Below are positions 56,286 through 64,000 of a stretch of DNA of 64,000 nucleotides, in pieces. Position 1 is the first letter of the stretch. The number at the start of each line of letters is the position of its first letter. Both the position numbers and the translations under genes were made by a program. The notes beneath the pieces are model-generated. The model saw only the letters and a list, made by a program, of their open reading frames with translations. It did not search any database and had not been told where the DNA came from. This DNA comes from JAPOXR01 sp965221935. Lineage in GTDB: Bacteria; Pseudomonadota; Alphaproteobacteria; Rhodobacterales; Rhodobacteraceae. The DNA lies in the NCBI GenBank assembly GCA_965221935.1, contig CBDCSZ010000001.1, forward strand, positions 62,001 to 126,000, given 5' to 3'.

Positions 56286-57608
56286 TTAGAATTTCCGCAC
56301 AACCTTCTGCGCGAGCGGCATCAATTGCTTCATTTCGGGACCCTGCGACTTCCCGGTCAGCGCCATTCGCAAGGGAAGGAAGAGCCTGCGGCCGCGGCGC
56401 CCGGTTCGTTCGCTGACTGCCTTAGTCCATGTTTCCCACGTCTGACTGTTGAATGGAGGATTTGGCAGCAGCGCGAGCGCCTCAGCCACAAATTCCCGGT
56501 CTTCCTCGGCGACTTCGGGCTTGGCTCCGTCGCGCAGAATCGCCCACCAGACGCGCAAATCGTCCCACTTGTTTATATTTTCCCGTGTCGCGGTCCAAAA
56601 AGATTCTGCAATCTGATCCGGAACTTCAATTTTCCGAACGATGTCGGAAACCTGGTCGTAGGGCCGCATTGCAAGACTGCGGGCCGTCAATTGAACAAGG
56701 TCCGCCTCGTTGAACTTTGTCGGCGAAGTGCCGAAGGCTTCCAGGCGGAACAGGCTGGCGATTTCCTCAAGCGAGCCGCAAAGGCGAACCGGCAGCGAAG
56801 AGCCGGAAAACGCGAGCAGCGACAGGATTGCCAAGGGTTCGACCCCGTTCGCACGCAGGTCGCGGATCGCCAGATCGCCGAGGCGCTTCGCCAGAGGCTC
56901 GCCCTGCGGGCCAGTGAGCAGTGAATGATGCGCGAACCGCGGCGGCCCTTCGCCAAGCCGGTTCATGATCTGAATCTGAGCCGCCGTGTTGGTCACATGG
57001 TCGGCGCCGCGAACGACATCGGTGATGCGCATGTCCAAATCGTCGACCACCGACGCCAGCGTGTAGAGAAACTGGCCGTCGGCCCGGATAAGGACTGGAT
57101 CGGAGAGACTCGCGGAATCCACGGAGACATCGCCCTGAACGCCGTCAGTCCAGTCAATCCGTCCGCGGTTCAGCAGAAAACGCCAATAGCCAGGGTTTTG
57201 CTCCCGCAGCCTGTCCCGCTCGGCTTCCGGCAAATCCAGCGCCGCCCGGTCGTAGACCGGCGGCTGCCCCGCGCTCAGGAGTGCCTTTCGCCGCAGCGCC
57301 AGCTCCCCTTGGGTCTCGAAACACTCGTACAGGAATCCGGCTTGCCGCAGCTTTTCGGCGGCGGACCGGTAGCTTTCCAGCCGCAGCGACTGCCATTCGA
57401 CCCGATCCCAGCACAGACCAAGCCACTCAAGATCCCGTTTTATCGAATCGACGAATTCCTGCCGCGACCGTTCCGGATCGGTGTCATCCAGACGCAGAAT
57501 GAAGGCGCCGCCCGATCGCCGCGCGATCAGACAGTTGAAGAGCGCGGTTCTGAGGTTGCCCACATGGAGATGGCCAGTCGGCGAAGGCGCAAATCGGGTT
57601 GTGACCAT
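56286..57608 (-). CDS. gltX: glutamyl-tRNA synthetase
   Basis: 440-residue class I synthetase. The HIGH-type motif is HLHVGN at residue 13 (TRFAPSPTGHLHVGNLRTALFN) and the KMSKS-type loop is LAKRLGD (about 245). The anticodon-binding domain occupies about 310-440. The protein is at the short end for GltX and matches the second, shorter GltX type common in alphaproteobacteria. A zinc-finger cysteine set is absent. It precedes gcvTHP on the same strand. Confidence 0.93.
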   Translation of the reverse strand: MVTTRFAPSPTGHLHVGNLRTALFNCLIARRSGGAFILRLDDTDPERSRQEFVDSIKRDLEWLGLCWDRVEWQSLRLESYRSAAEKLRQAGFLYECFETQGELALRRKALLSAGQPPVYDRAALDLPEAERDRLREQNPGYWRFLLNRGRIDWTDGVQGDVSVDSASLSDPVLIRADGQFLYTLASVVDDLDMRITDVVRGADHVTNTAAQIQIMNRLGEGPPRFAHHSLLTGPQGEPLAKRLGDLAIRDLRANGVEPLAILSLLAFSGSSLPVRLCGSLEEIASLFRLEAFGTSPTKFNEADLVQLTARSLAMRPYDQVSDIVRKIEVPDQIAESFWTATRENINKWDDLRVWWAILRDGAKPEVAEEDREFVAEALALLPNPPFNSQTWETWTKAVSERTGRRGRRLFLPLRMALTGKSQGPEMKQLMPLAQKVVRKF

Positions 57609-57758
57609 ATGCGCGCTTCAACTTCTTCAACATCCCGGTGTCAACGGGTTTTCCACATGTCCGCCACAAGAATCCGACAGCCGGAGGCAAAAAAATTCGG
57701 CGATCGATTGAGGCCGGCCCCGGCGCGGTCTATTGACCGCAGGCCGCTCTGACCAACT

Positions 57759-58184
57759 ATGAGGCTGTTACCCGTGACGCACCCTTATCACCACGCGACT
57801 GCGCCGACCTGCGATGACATTGCGAAGCTGGTTCGGCTTGCCCTCCGAGCTCTGCCGGAACCATACGGAACGATTTCCGCTGGAATAGGAATCGCCGTTG
57901 CCGAACTGGCCGACGACAGAATTGTCGAAGGCCTTGAGCTCGAAAGCCCGTACGCGCTCACCGGAATATATGACGGGCAGCCGCTGACTGAAAAATCCAT
58001 ACTTGACCAGGCACAGTCGCCCGACTGCGTATACCTGTTCAGGGTGCCTATTCTCGAAGAATGGATTGAACGCGGCAATGTCGGGTTGGGCGAACTTGTC
58101 ACTCATGTGGTTGTTCACGAACTGGCGCACCATTTGGGCCTGACAGACGCCGACATTGCAAAAATAGACAGGTGGTGGGAATGA
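57759..58184 (+). CDS. zincin-like metallopeptidase family protein
   Basis: 141-residue small protein of the bacterial zincin group with HExxH-type motif THVVVHELAHHLGLTDADI (about 115-133), where the two His and the Glu would bind zinc and catalyse hydrolysis. The N-terminal part (IAKLVRLALRALPEPY) matches the family, which is mostly 115-140 residues. Substrates are unknown. It stands alone between minus-strand genes; a GTG a few codons later is an alternative start. Confidence 0.8.
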   Translation: MRLLPVTHPYHHATAPTCDDIAKLVRLALRALPEPYGTISAGIGIAVAELADDRIVEGLELESPYALTGIYDGQPLTEKSILDQAQSPDCVYLFRVPILEEWIERGNVGLGELVTHVVVHELAHHLGLTDADIAKIDRWWE

Positions 58185-58240
58185 CCAAGACGCCGCGGAG
58201 CCGTCTGCGCGGCCCGTGGAATTCCCGGCGGCGCGCGATG

Positions 58241-59689
58241 TCAGCTGGAGTGCTGTCCTTTCAGGAGGCGGCCGGCGCGGGACCGTGAGGAGCCGTCGGA
58301 GAAAGCCTCCACACCGTTCACGTACACGGAATGGATGCCGATGCTTGGGCTGATCGGGTTTTCGTAGGTTGCCCGGTCGATAATGGTGGCAGGGTCCAAC
58401 ACCACCAGATCCGCCGCACAGCCGACCGCTATCCGACCGCGGTCAGACAGTCCGAACACCTGCGCCGGCAGACCGGACATCTTTCTGACAGCGGTCTCGA
58501 TGCTGAACAGACCGAGATCCCGGGCATATCTGCCGATCACACGCGGAAACGTGCCCCATAGCCGCGGATGCGGGTGCGCATCGTGCGGCAGGCCGTCGGA
58601 ACCGATCATCGCGAATTCCGCCGACATTATTCTGCGCATATCGGCTTCATCCATCTGAAAATAGATTGCGCCGGCGGGAGACAGCGCCCGCGCCGCTTCC
58701 TTGCGGGTCATTCCCCATTGGTCGGCGATTTCGGCGAGATTGCGGCCGGACATTTCGGGATGGCTGTGCGACCAGGTCACCAGAATCCGGGTGTCGCCTG
58801 AGATTTCCGATTCACGGAGCACGGTCGATCCCGCGGTATAGGGGTATACGTCAACATGCGCCGATTGGCGCAGTCGCGCATCGGCAATCTGCGCCAGGGT
58901 TTCGGATGAGCGCCCCCAATTCTGCGGCCCGGTGCATTTGTGGTGCGAAATGACCAGCGGCAGCCCGGCCTGCTTCGCAGTGCCGACCGCCTCTTCAATG
59001 CTCGAATCCACTTCGTCGCCTTCGTTTCGCATGTGGGTCGCGTAGGTTCCGCCCTGCCCGGCCGCGGCGGCGGCGACGGCCGCCACCTCGCGCCGGTCGG
59101 CGGCTTTGTTCGGCGCATAATAGAGCCCGGTCGAAAACCCGCTTGCCCCCTCCTCCAGGCACTGCGCCAGCTTGGCGCGCATGGCGGCGATTTCGTCGCC
59201 CCCTGCCGGCCTGCCCACATCGTCCATCAATGAAAGCCGGAGGGCGGAATGACCGATCAAGGCGACAACATTGACCGCCGGCGGCGAAGATCTCACAGCC
59301 GCCGCGTATGATGCCATGGTGGGAAACGCGTAGCTCTCCGGCCCGCCGAGCAGGTTCATCGGCGGCGGCGGCTCACTGCTGAACTGCACCGGCGCCAGCG
59401 ATATCCCGCAATTGCCGGTGACGACAGTTGTCACCCCCTGGCTGATCTTTTCGATCATGTCCGGCCGGTCGATCACAACCCTGTCGTCATGGGTGTGGGC
59501 ATCGATAAATCCGGGCGCAATTGCGTGGCCTCCGATGTCGAGGACCCGTTCCGCATCCTCCGGAACCGCTGCGCCGACAGCCGCGATCCTGTCTCCGGCT
59601 ACCGCGACATCGCCCAGGTGTGACGGGCGGCCGGTTCCGTCGATGATCCGGGCGTTGCGAAAAACCACATCGTATCCGTTCGATGCCAT
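58241..59689 (-). CDS. N-acyl-D-amino-acid deacylase (amidohydrolase family)
   Basis: 482-residue metal-dependent amidohydrolase. The composite barrel and β-sandwich are indicated by YDVVFRNARIIDGTG at the N-terminus and GFIDAHTHDDRVV with the HxH metal ligands (about 65). TTVVTGNCGISLAP is the D-aminoacylase signature, followed by LPLVISHHKCTGPQNWG, MIGSDGLPHDAHPHPRLWGTFPRV with the catalytic Asp, and GCAADLVVLDP near the end. It removes acyl groups from N-acyl-D-amino acids. No partner gene adjoins it. Confidence 0.9.
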   Translation of the reverse strand: MASNGYDVVFRNARIIDGTGRPSHLGDVAVAGDRIAAVGAAVPEDAERVLDIGGHAIAPGFIDAHTHDDRVVIDRPDMIEKISQGVTTVVTGNCGISLAPVQFSSEPPPPMNLLGGPESYAFPTMASYAAAVRSSPPAVNVVALIGHSALRLSLMDDVGRPAGGDEIAAMRAKLAQCLEEGASGFSTGLYYAPNKAADRREVAAVAAAAAGQGGTYATHMRNEGDEVDSSIEEAVGTAKQAGLPLVISHHKCTGPQNWGRSSETLAQIADARLRQSAHVDVYPYTAGSTVLRESEISGDTRILVTWSHSHPEMSGRNLAEIADQWGMTRKEAARALSPAGAIYFQMDEADMRRIMSAEFAMIGSDGLPHDAHPHPRLWGTFPRVIGRYARDLGLFSIETAVRKMSGLPAQVFGLSDRGRIAVGCAADLVVLDPATIIDRATYENPISPSIGIHSVYVNGVEAFSDGSSRSRAGRLLKGQHSS

Positions 59690-59762
59690 GATCTCACTTG
59701 GCTCCAGGCAAATGCGCCGCGACAGTCAGCGCCGCGGTGTTCGGCGCGGCCGCCGAAGAATG

Positions 59763-61442
59763 TTAATCGTTTCCTGCAACACTGTCATCACGCCAATGGT
59801 TCACGATTGGGTAACGGCGATCGAGCCACAGGGCGCGGCCGGTCAGCCTGACACCGGGCGCCGACTGAAATCTCTTATATTCGGAAGCATAGATAAGCTG
59901 TTCCACCCGTTTCACCGTCTCGGCGTCATAGCCAGCGGCAACCGCGTCCGCCACGGATTGGTCCAGGTCGATGAGGATTTCCAGTATGCCGTCGAGAATC
60001 CCGTAGGGCGGCAGAGAATCCGAATCGCGCTGGTTCGGCCGCAGTTCCGCAGATGGCGGTTTCGTCATAATCCGATCCGGCACGCACGGCCCTGACGGAC
60101 CGTTCATCCACGATCTGTGACTGCAGTTTCTCCAGCGGCATGTCTCGAAAACACGCGTCTTGTAAAGATCCTTGATCGGATTGAAGCCGCCGGCCATGTC
60201 TCCGTAAATGGTCGCGTATCCGACCGCGGACTCCGATTTGTTTCCCGTGGTCAACAGCAACTCGCCGAATTTGTTGGAAACCGCCATCAACAACAACCCG
60301 CGCAGGCGCGACTGGACATTTTCCTCTGTCAAGTCGGGCGCCTTCCCTGCGAATAGTCCGGACAGCGTCTGTTCGACTCCGCGCTGGAGGGCGGAAATCC
60401 GTATTTCATCGAGCCGGCACCCAAGACTGGCGGCGGTCCGCGACGCGTCTTCGATGGATTCGGCCGACGTGTAGTCCGAGGGCATCATTACACAGCGCAA
60501 CAGGTCGGGACCAACCGCGTCAGCCGCAATCGTCGCCACCAGCGCGCTGTCGACACCGCCTGAAAGCCCGACCAGGACACGCGAAAAGCCGCTTTTGGCG
60601 AGATATTCCCGCACCGACTCGACCATCGCCCGATAATCCTGCTCCCATTCGTCGGGAAGCGTCGCCTTGTTTCCGTCAGCGGCGCGCCAACCTTCAGTTT
60701 CGCGGCGAAAACTGACGATTTCGGTCGCATTCTCAAATGCCGGCATCTGCAGCGCCAATTCGCCGCGGCGGTTGAGAACAAAGGATCCGCCATCGAAGAC
60801 CTGATCATCCTGGGCGCCCGTCATGTTGAGATAGGCAAGCGGCAATTCTGTCTCGATGACCCGCGCCACCATTCGCCCGACGCGCTCATCCATTTTATGG
60901 CGGTGGTATGGCGAACCATTCGGCACCAGCAGGATTTCAGCGCCTGACTCAGCCAATGTCTCGCAGACATCCTCCGACCAGGCATCCTCGCAGATCGGCG
61001 TGCCGATTCGGACAGGACCGACCCGGTACGGGCCGCAGACCGGGCCGGGATCGAACTGCCGCGCCTCGTCAAACACCTCGGTGTTGGGCAGACGGTGTTT
61101 GAGAATGCGGGCCGCGACCTCACCTCGGTCAAGCACGAAATACGCGTTGTGCCGTCTGCCGCTCTCAATGACCGGAGCCCCGAACGCGACCGCCGGACCG
61201 TCCTTGCAGGCCTCGGCAATCAGCGGAATCCGTCTTTGACAGGCCTCAACAAACGCCGGCTTCAGAACAAGATCCTGCACCGGGTAACCGGAGAGAAACA
61301 TCTCCGGAAACGCCACCATGTCAGCACCGCGGTCTGCTGTCTGCCGCCAGATTTCAATGATTCGGCCGGCGTTTGTGTCCAGCGCTCCGACGGTGGGGCT
61401 GTCCTGGGCAAGCGCGAGTTCAAACGTGTCCTTCAAGTCCAA
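59763..61442 (-). CDS. nadE: glutamine-dependent NAD+ synthetase
   Basis: 559-residue two-domain enzyme amidating deamido-NAD. The N-terminal nitrilase domain (1-260) has the triad Glu in FPEMFLSG, Lys in ARILKHRLPNTEVFDE and Cys in GTPICEDAW. The synthetase domain has the PP-loop LVGLSGGVDSALVATIAAD and TKPPSAELRPNQRDSDSLPPY. Start is TTG at 61442 with GAGG upstream; it overlaps the end of the preceding gene by 23 bases. The stretch after NPIKDLYKTRVF (about 430-450) aligns less well with relatives than the rest and could hide compensating indels. Confidence 0.92.
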   Translation of the reverse strand: MDLKDTFELALAQDSPTVGALDTNAGRIIEIWRQTADRGADMVAFPEMFLSGYPVQDLVLKPAFVEACQRRIPLIAEACKDGPAVAFGAPVIESGRRHNAYFVLDRGEVAARILKHRLPNTEVFDEARQFDPGPVCGPYRVGPVRIGTPICEDAWSEDVCETLAESGAEILLVPNGSPYHRHKMDERVGRMVARVIETELPLAYLNMTGAQDDQVFDGGSFVLNRRGELALQMPAFENATEIVSFRRETEGWRAADGNKATLPDEWEQDYRAMVESVREYLAKSGFSRVLVGLSGGVDSALVATIAADAVGPDLLRCVMMPSDYTSAESIEDASRTAASLGCRLDEIRISALQRGVEQTLSGLFAGKAPDLTEENVQSRLRGLLLMAVSNKFGELLLTTGNKSESAVGYATIYGDMAGGFNPIKDLYKTRVFETCRWRNCSHRSWMNGPSGPCVPDRIMTKPPSAELRPNQRDSDSLPPYGILDGILEILIDLDQSVADAVAAGYDAETVKRVEQLIYASEYKRFQSAPGVRLTGRALWLDRRYPIVNHWRDDSVAGND

Positions 61443-61875
61443 CTGACCTCATGCCATCGGGAGTGACGTGAAATTTTTTGCCGTCGCGGCGTTCGCAATT
61501 GCCGTTGCTTATGTGGGTGTTCAGGCAGTCAGACGCATTGCCCAGCCTTTTCTGATTGTGGTCTTTCAGCGCCTTTGCCACCGCACCGGTTGTGAGGTCG
61601 CCGGTGCCCCTGGCCTGCAGCCAGACGGCGGTGACAAGGAACCGTCCAACCTGCGTGCCGTTGCTCTTCCGTCTTATCAAATCGGGCAGATTGAGATTGT
61701 CCGCAGCTTCGGAGACTTTCTTTGCCGGCCCGTCCGCCATTGTCGCCGGGAACTCGGCCAATCGCTGGCCAATATCGCTTATCAGCTGCGGAAGCGCGCG
61801 TTCTATGAATTCTTCCGATCCGTCGAAAGTGACTGAAAAACCGCCATATTCGATTCGAATGTGTGAATTCTTCAT
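61420..61875 (-). CDS. hypothetical protein, winged-helix-like C-terminus
   Basis: 151-residue protein of unknown role, starting MKNSHIRIEYGGFSVTFDGS. Residues 1-45 look like a small β-containing domain followed by helix ALPQLISDIGQRL. Residues 65-150 (LPDLIRRKSNGTQVGRFLVTAVWLQARG, LTTGAVAKALKDHNQKRLGNASDCLN, GKKFHVTPDGMRSVG) have the helix-turn-helix plus wing pattern of a DNA-binding domain. The gene overlaps nadE by 23 bases on the same strand, so the two are likely co-expressed. Confidence 0.65.
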   Translation of the reverse strand: MKNSHIRIEYGGFSVTFDGSEEFIERALPQLISDIGQRLAEFPATMADGPAKKVSEAADNLNLPDLIRRKSNGTQVGRFLVTAVWLQARGTGDLTTGAVAKALKDHNQKRLGNASDCLNTHISNGNCERRDGKKFHVTPDGMRSVGLEGHV

Positions 61876-61992
61876 AACCCTGCCGATTGCTTGTCGGCGG
61901 CATTTTCCAAGCACCGCAGTTTACATTGAATAACGAAATTACAAGAGTATACAAGACGCCCGAAAGTGCGGAAACTGGAGACTCGCCGAGAC

Positions 61993-63691
61993 ATGTTCAG
62001 GACAAGCTGGGCAGTGCTGGCATTGGCGACGGCAGCTGTGGCTGTTGCCGCCCCGGCACAGGACATTGCGCCGCAGCCTCCAAAAAATCAGGGTGAAACC
62101 GAAGGCGCGATCGCCAACGGGACAGGCGTGCTGCAGCTGCCTGGCGGCTACGTGTACGATGGCGAATGGCTTGACGGAAAGCAGACCGGCGCCGGCACGG
62201 CCACCTTTCCGGACGGCACAGTCTACCGCGGCGGGTTTCTAGACGGAAAGGCGGAAGGAAGGGGCACGATCGCGTTTGCCGATGGGCGCACCTATGACGG
62301 TGAGTGGAAAGACAACATGTTCGGCGGATTCGGTGTCATGACTTTCCCTGACGGCGCCGAATACCGCGGTCAGTTCGCACAGGGAAAACGCAGCGGACGC
62401 GGAACCCTGCGCTTGCCGGCGGGCTACGAATATGATGGTGAATGGGCCGACGGGCGGCAGCACGGAACCGGTCAGGCGACCTATTCCGACGGCTCCGCTT
62501 ACACTGGCGATTTTCGCCGGCGGAACAGCGCACGGCAAGGGAAGGATGCTGCGGCCCGACGGCTTGCTGCTGCAGGGCGACTGGCGGTCCGGCCGGTTCA
62601 CCGGCCGCGGCAAAACCCGGGATGCGGCGGGCACCGAGTGTTCGGGCGCGTTTGTTGACGGAAGTCTCCACGGCACTGGCGAATGTGCGGCGCAGGACGG
62701 CAGCCTGTATTCGGGACACTGGTCTGAAGGGGCACTGGAAGGCATCGGTTCGGCAACATTCGCCGACGGTTCGCGTTACCAGGGCGAGTTCAAATCGGGC
62801 ATCATTGAAGGGCACGGCACTCTGGTCGGCACCGGAGGCGAGTCCTATGCCGGCGGATGGGCGGCGGGTGAATTTCATGGCGAGGGTATCTACGAGACCG
62901 CCGACGGAAACCTCTATGAGGGCGAATTCAAGAATGGCCGGCGCCATGGCGCCGGAAGACTGGCCGCCGCCGATGGCACGATTTTTGTGGCCAACTGGAT
63001 CGATGGCCTGATCCACGGCGAGGGATCGGCGGCATTTTCGAATGGATCCGTTTACCAGGGCGAGTTCAAATCGGGCATCATTGAAGGGCACGGCACTCTG
63101 GCCGGCGCCGGAGGCGAGTCCTATGCCGGCGGATGGGCGGCGGGTGAATTTCATGGCGAGGGTATCCACGAGACCGCCGACGGAGACCGCTTTGAGGGCG
63201 AATTTAAGAATGGCCGGCGCCATGGCCCCGGAAGACTGGCCGTCGCCGATGGCACGGTTTTTGTGGCCAACTGGGTCGATGGCCTGATCCACGGCGAGGG
63301 ATCGGCGGCATTTTCGGATGGATCCGTTTACGAGGGCGAATTCAGGAATTCGAGATTTCACGGCTGGGGCGCCGTCCTGCTCCCCAACGGATATTCGTAT
63401 GAAGGCGAATGGCATAACGGCGCGAAACACGGCTACGGTGTCGAGTCATTTGCCACCGGACAAGTCTATGGAGGCGCGTTTGTCAGGGGTCAGCGCCATG
63501 GGTTCGGCGAACTGAAGACACCGGATGGCTACCGCTACATCGGCAATTGGGTCAATGGCCGGGCCGAGGGTTTTGGCACCGCGCGGTATTACAACGGCGA
63601 TGTCTACGAGGGCGAATTCAAGGACGGGCGGCGGCATGGCAAGGGAATCATGACCTTCTCCGACGGTGAGGTTCTCAGCCTCGGCGACTGA
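61993..63691 (+). pseudogene. exported MORN-repeat protein with +1 frameshift
   Basis: Signal peptide MFRTSWAVLALATAAVAVAAPAQD followed by about twenty 23-residue MORN repeats (YDGEWLDGKQTGAGTATFPDGT pattern). At the T4 run 62511-62514 one extra base shifts the frame; removing it rejoins SAYTGDF with AGGTAHGKGRML, restoring a continuous repeat array to 63691. Without repair the products are a short signal-bearing fragment and an internal open frame of about 400 residues. MORN repeats form extended β-hairpin arrays that bind membranes or partners. The function of this envelope protein is unknown. Confidence 0.8.
62776..63327 (+). repeat. 276-bp tandem duplication inside the MORN gene
   Basis: Bases 62776-63051 and 63052-63327 are near-identical direct copies with period 276, equal to 92 residues or four MORN units. 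Only scattered substitutions separate them. This is far closer than neighbouring MORN units, which share only the motif, so the duplication is recent. Confidence 0.9.
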
Positions 63692-63749
63692 TTTTCCCGG
63701 TGTCGCCTTGTTATTGATCTTCGGTCGCGTTTGCTGTTAAGGGCGGTGT

Positions 63750-63833
63750 ATGAGGATGTTCGCAATTGACATTCGGCGCGGCCGGCGCCCGTTTCTGTCC
63801 GGGCATGCCACACTAGCCCTAGAAGGCCTCTGA
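63750..63833 (+). CDS. probable leucine leader peptide upstream of leuA
   Basis: A 27-codon frame beginning MRMFAIDIRRGRRPFLSG with a strong AAGGGCGG ribosome site seven bases upstream. The last seven residues TLALEGL contain three Leu, two of them coded by the rare CTA and the last CTC directly before the stop. The stop and last codon are inside the 5' arm of a hairpin preceding leuA. This is the layout of a transcription- or translation-attenuation leader. Confidence 0.6.
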   Translation: MRMFAIDIRRGRRPFLSGHATLALEGL

Positions 63834-63867
63834 GCGCATCGGGTCACGACGCGCCTGCTCAGAGGTC
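63825..63867 (+). promoter_or_regulatory. attenuator-type hairpin upstream of leuA
   Basis: Perfect 9-base arms CCTCTGAGC (63827-63835) and GCTCAGAGG (63857-63865), extendable by a G-U and a G-C pair, enclose a 21-base loop. The 5' arm includes the leader peptide's final Leu codon and stop, so ribosome position would govern folding. No T-run follows, so termination may be Rho-dependent or another pairing may act. Confidence 0.55.
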
Positions 63868-63917
63868 CGCACCAGCGTCAGGAATTCAGCAGACAGCAAA
63901 ACACAGCGGACATTACG

Positions 63918-64000
63918 ATGACAGATTCTGCAAACGGGATGCAGGACCGGGTCCTGATCTTTGACACGACTCTGAGGGACGGCGAACAATCGCCCGGAGC
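63918..64000 (+). CDS. leuA: 2-isopropylmalate synthase, 5' part
   Basis: First 27 codons only; the gene runs off the window. The frame from the ATG at 63918 reads a short variable start then RVLIFDTTLRDGEQSPGA, the family signature with the metal-binding Asp. The DGEQSPG form (versus DGQQTMG in cimA) identifies LeuA. It catalyses the first step of leucine synthesis from 2-oxoisovalerate and acetyl-CoA. The leader peptide and hairpin upstream suggest leucine-responsive control. Confidence 0.9.
   Translation, partial: MTDSANGMQDRVLIFDTTLRDGEQSPG

Noticed and set aside
59926..60141. Double compensating frameshift in nadE
   Set aside because: The main frame stays open and aligns well before and after; the alternative frame does not look more like NadE, so only a note of weaker similarity is kept.

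Overview
The window reads as chromosomal DNA of a GC-rich alphaproteobacterium. The main reasons are the aglEFGAK α-glucoside operon with a divergent aglR, as known from rhizobia and relatives, a glp-type glycerol ABC operon, TRAP transport genes, a tRNA-Ala(CGC) with encoded CCA, and a parS-like ParB site. No species call is possible. Metabolism is mixed housekeeping and sugar catabolism, and several genes are broken by insertion sequences, nonsense codons or single-base frameshifts, which suggests ongoing gene decay or residual base-level errors in the sequence.

Layout. 1-11 kb: the end of an MFS transporter, a secreted lectin-like protein, a hydratase, the cysS-cimA-squalene/phytoene-synthase-like cluster (minus strand), an aminotransferase, a PLP decarboxylase and a fatty acid desaturase. 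11-20.3 kb: a LacI regulator and a catabolic operon (TRAP dctPQM, NAD dehydrogenase, TIM-barrel isomerase, PanB-like aldolase). Its dctM is split by a 2110-bp IS1634-type element with a 4-bp target duplication, and its dehydrogenase carries an in-frame TGA. 20.6-33.6 kb: a DUF899 protein, a transposase relic, dihydroxyacetone kinase and a decayed glycerol-type ABC operon (minus strand). That operon is interrupted by an IS66-type element that carries a DUF4338 (DruA-like) gene, and its promoter region holds a second element whose Tn5-like transposase is fused to a DUF4338 domain. 33.4-46 kb: a parS-like site, then a glucoside-to-Entner-Doudoroff block. aglEFGAK imports and cleaves α-glucosides, the GH1 glycosidase cleaves β-glucosides, Glk phosphorylates the glucose, and Edd/Eda feed the Entner-Doudoroff pathway; eda is frameshifted. 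46-51.5 kb: a thiolase, tRNA-Ala, a cobW relic, a frameshifted ankyrin gene, a Fic protein with a promoter-embedded palindrome, and a SEC-C protein. 51.8-64 kb: gcvTHP, gltX, a zincin, an N-acyl-D-amino-acid deacylase, nadE with an upstream winged-helix-like gene, a MORN-repeat protein with a 276-bp internal duplication, and leuA behind a probable leader-peptide attenuator.

The most notable observation is the pair of neighbouring elements at 26640-32763. Two unrelated DDE transposase families each carry a DUF4338 protein, once as a separate overlapping gene and once as an N-terminal fusion. This suggests that DUF4338 is a recurrent transposition accessory module and not a Druantia defence component at this locus. 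All assignments rest on reading motifs and architecture by eye; no database search was run.
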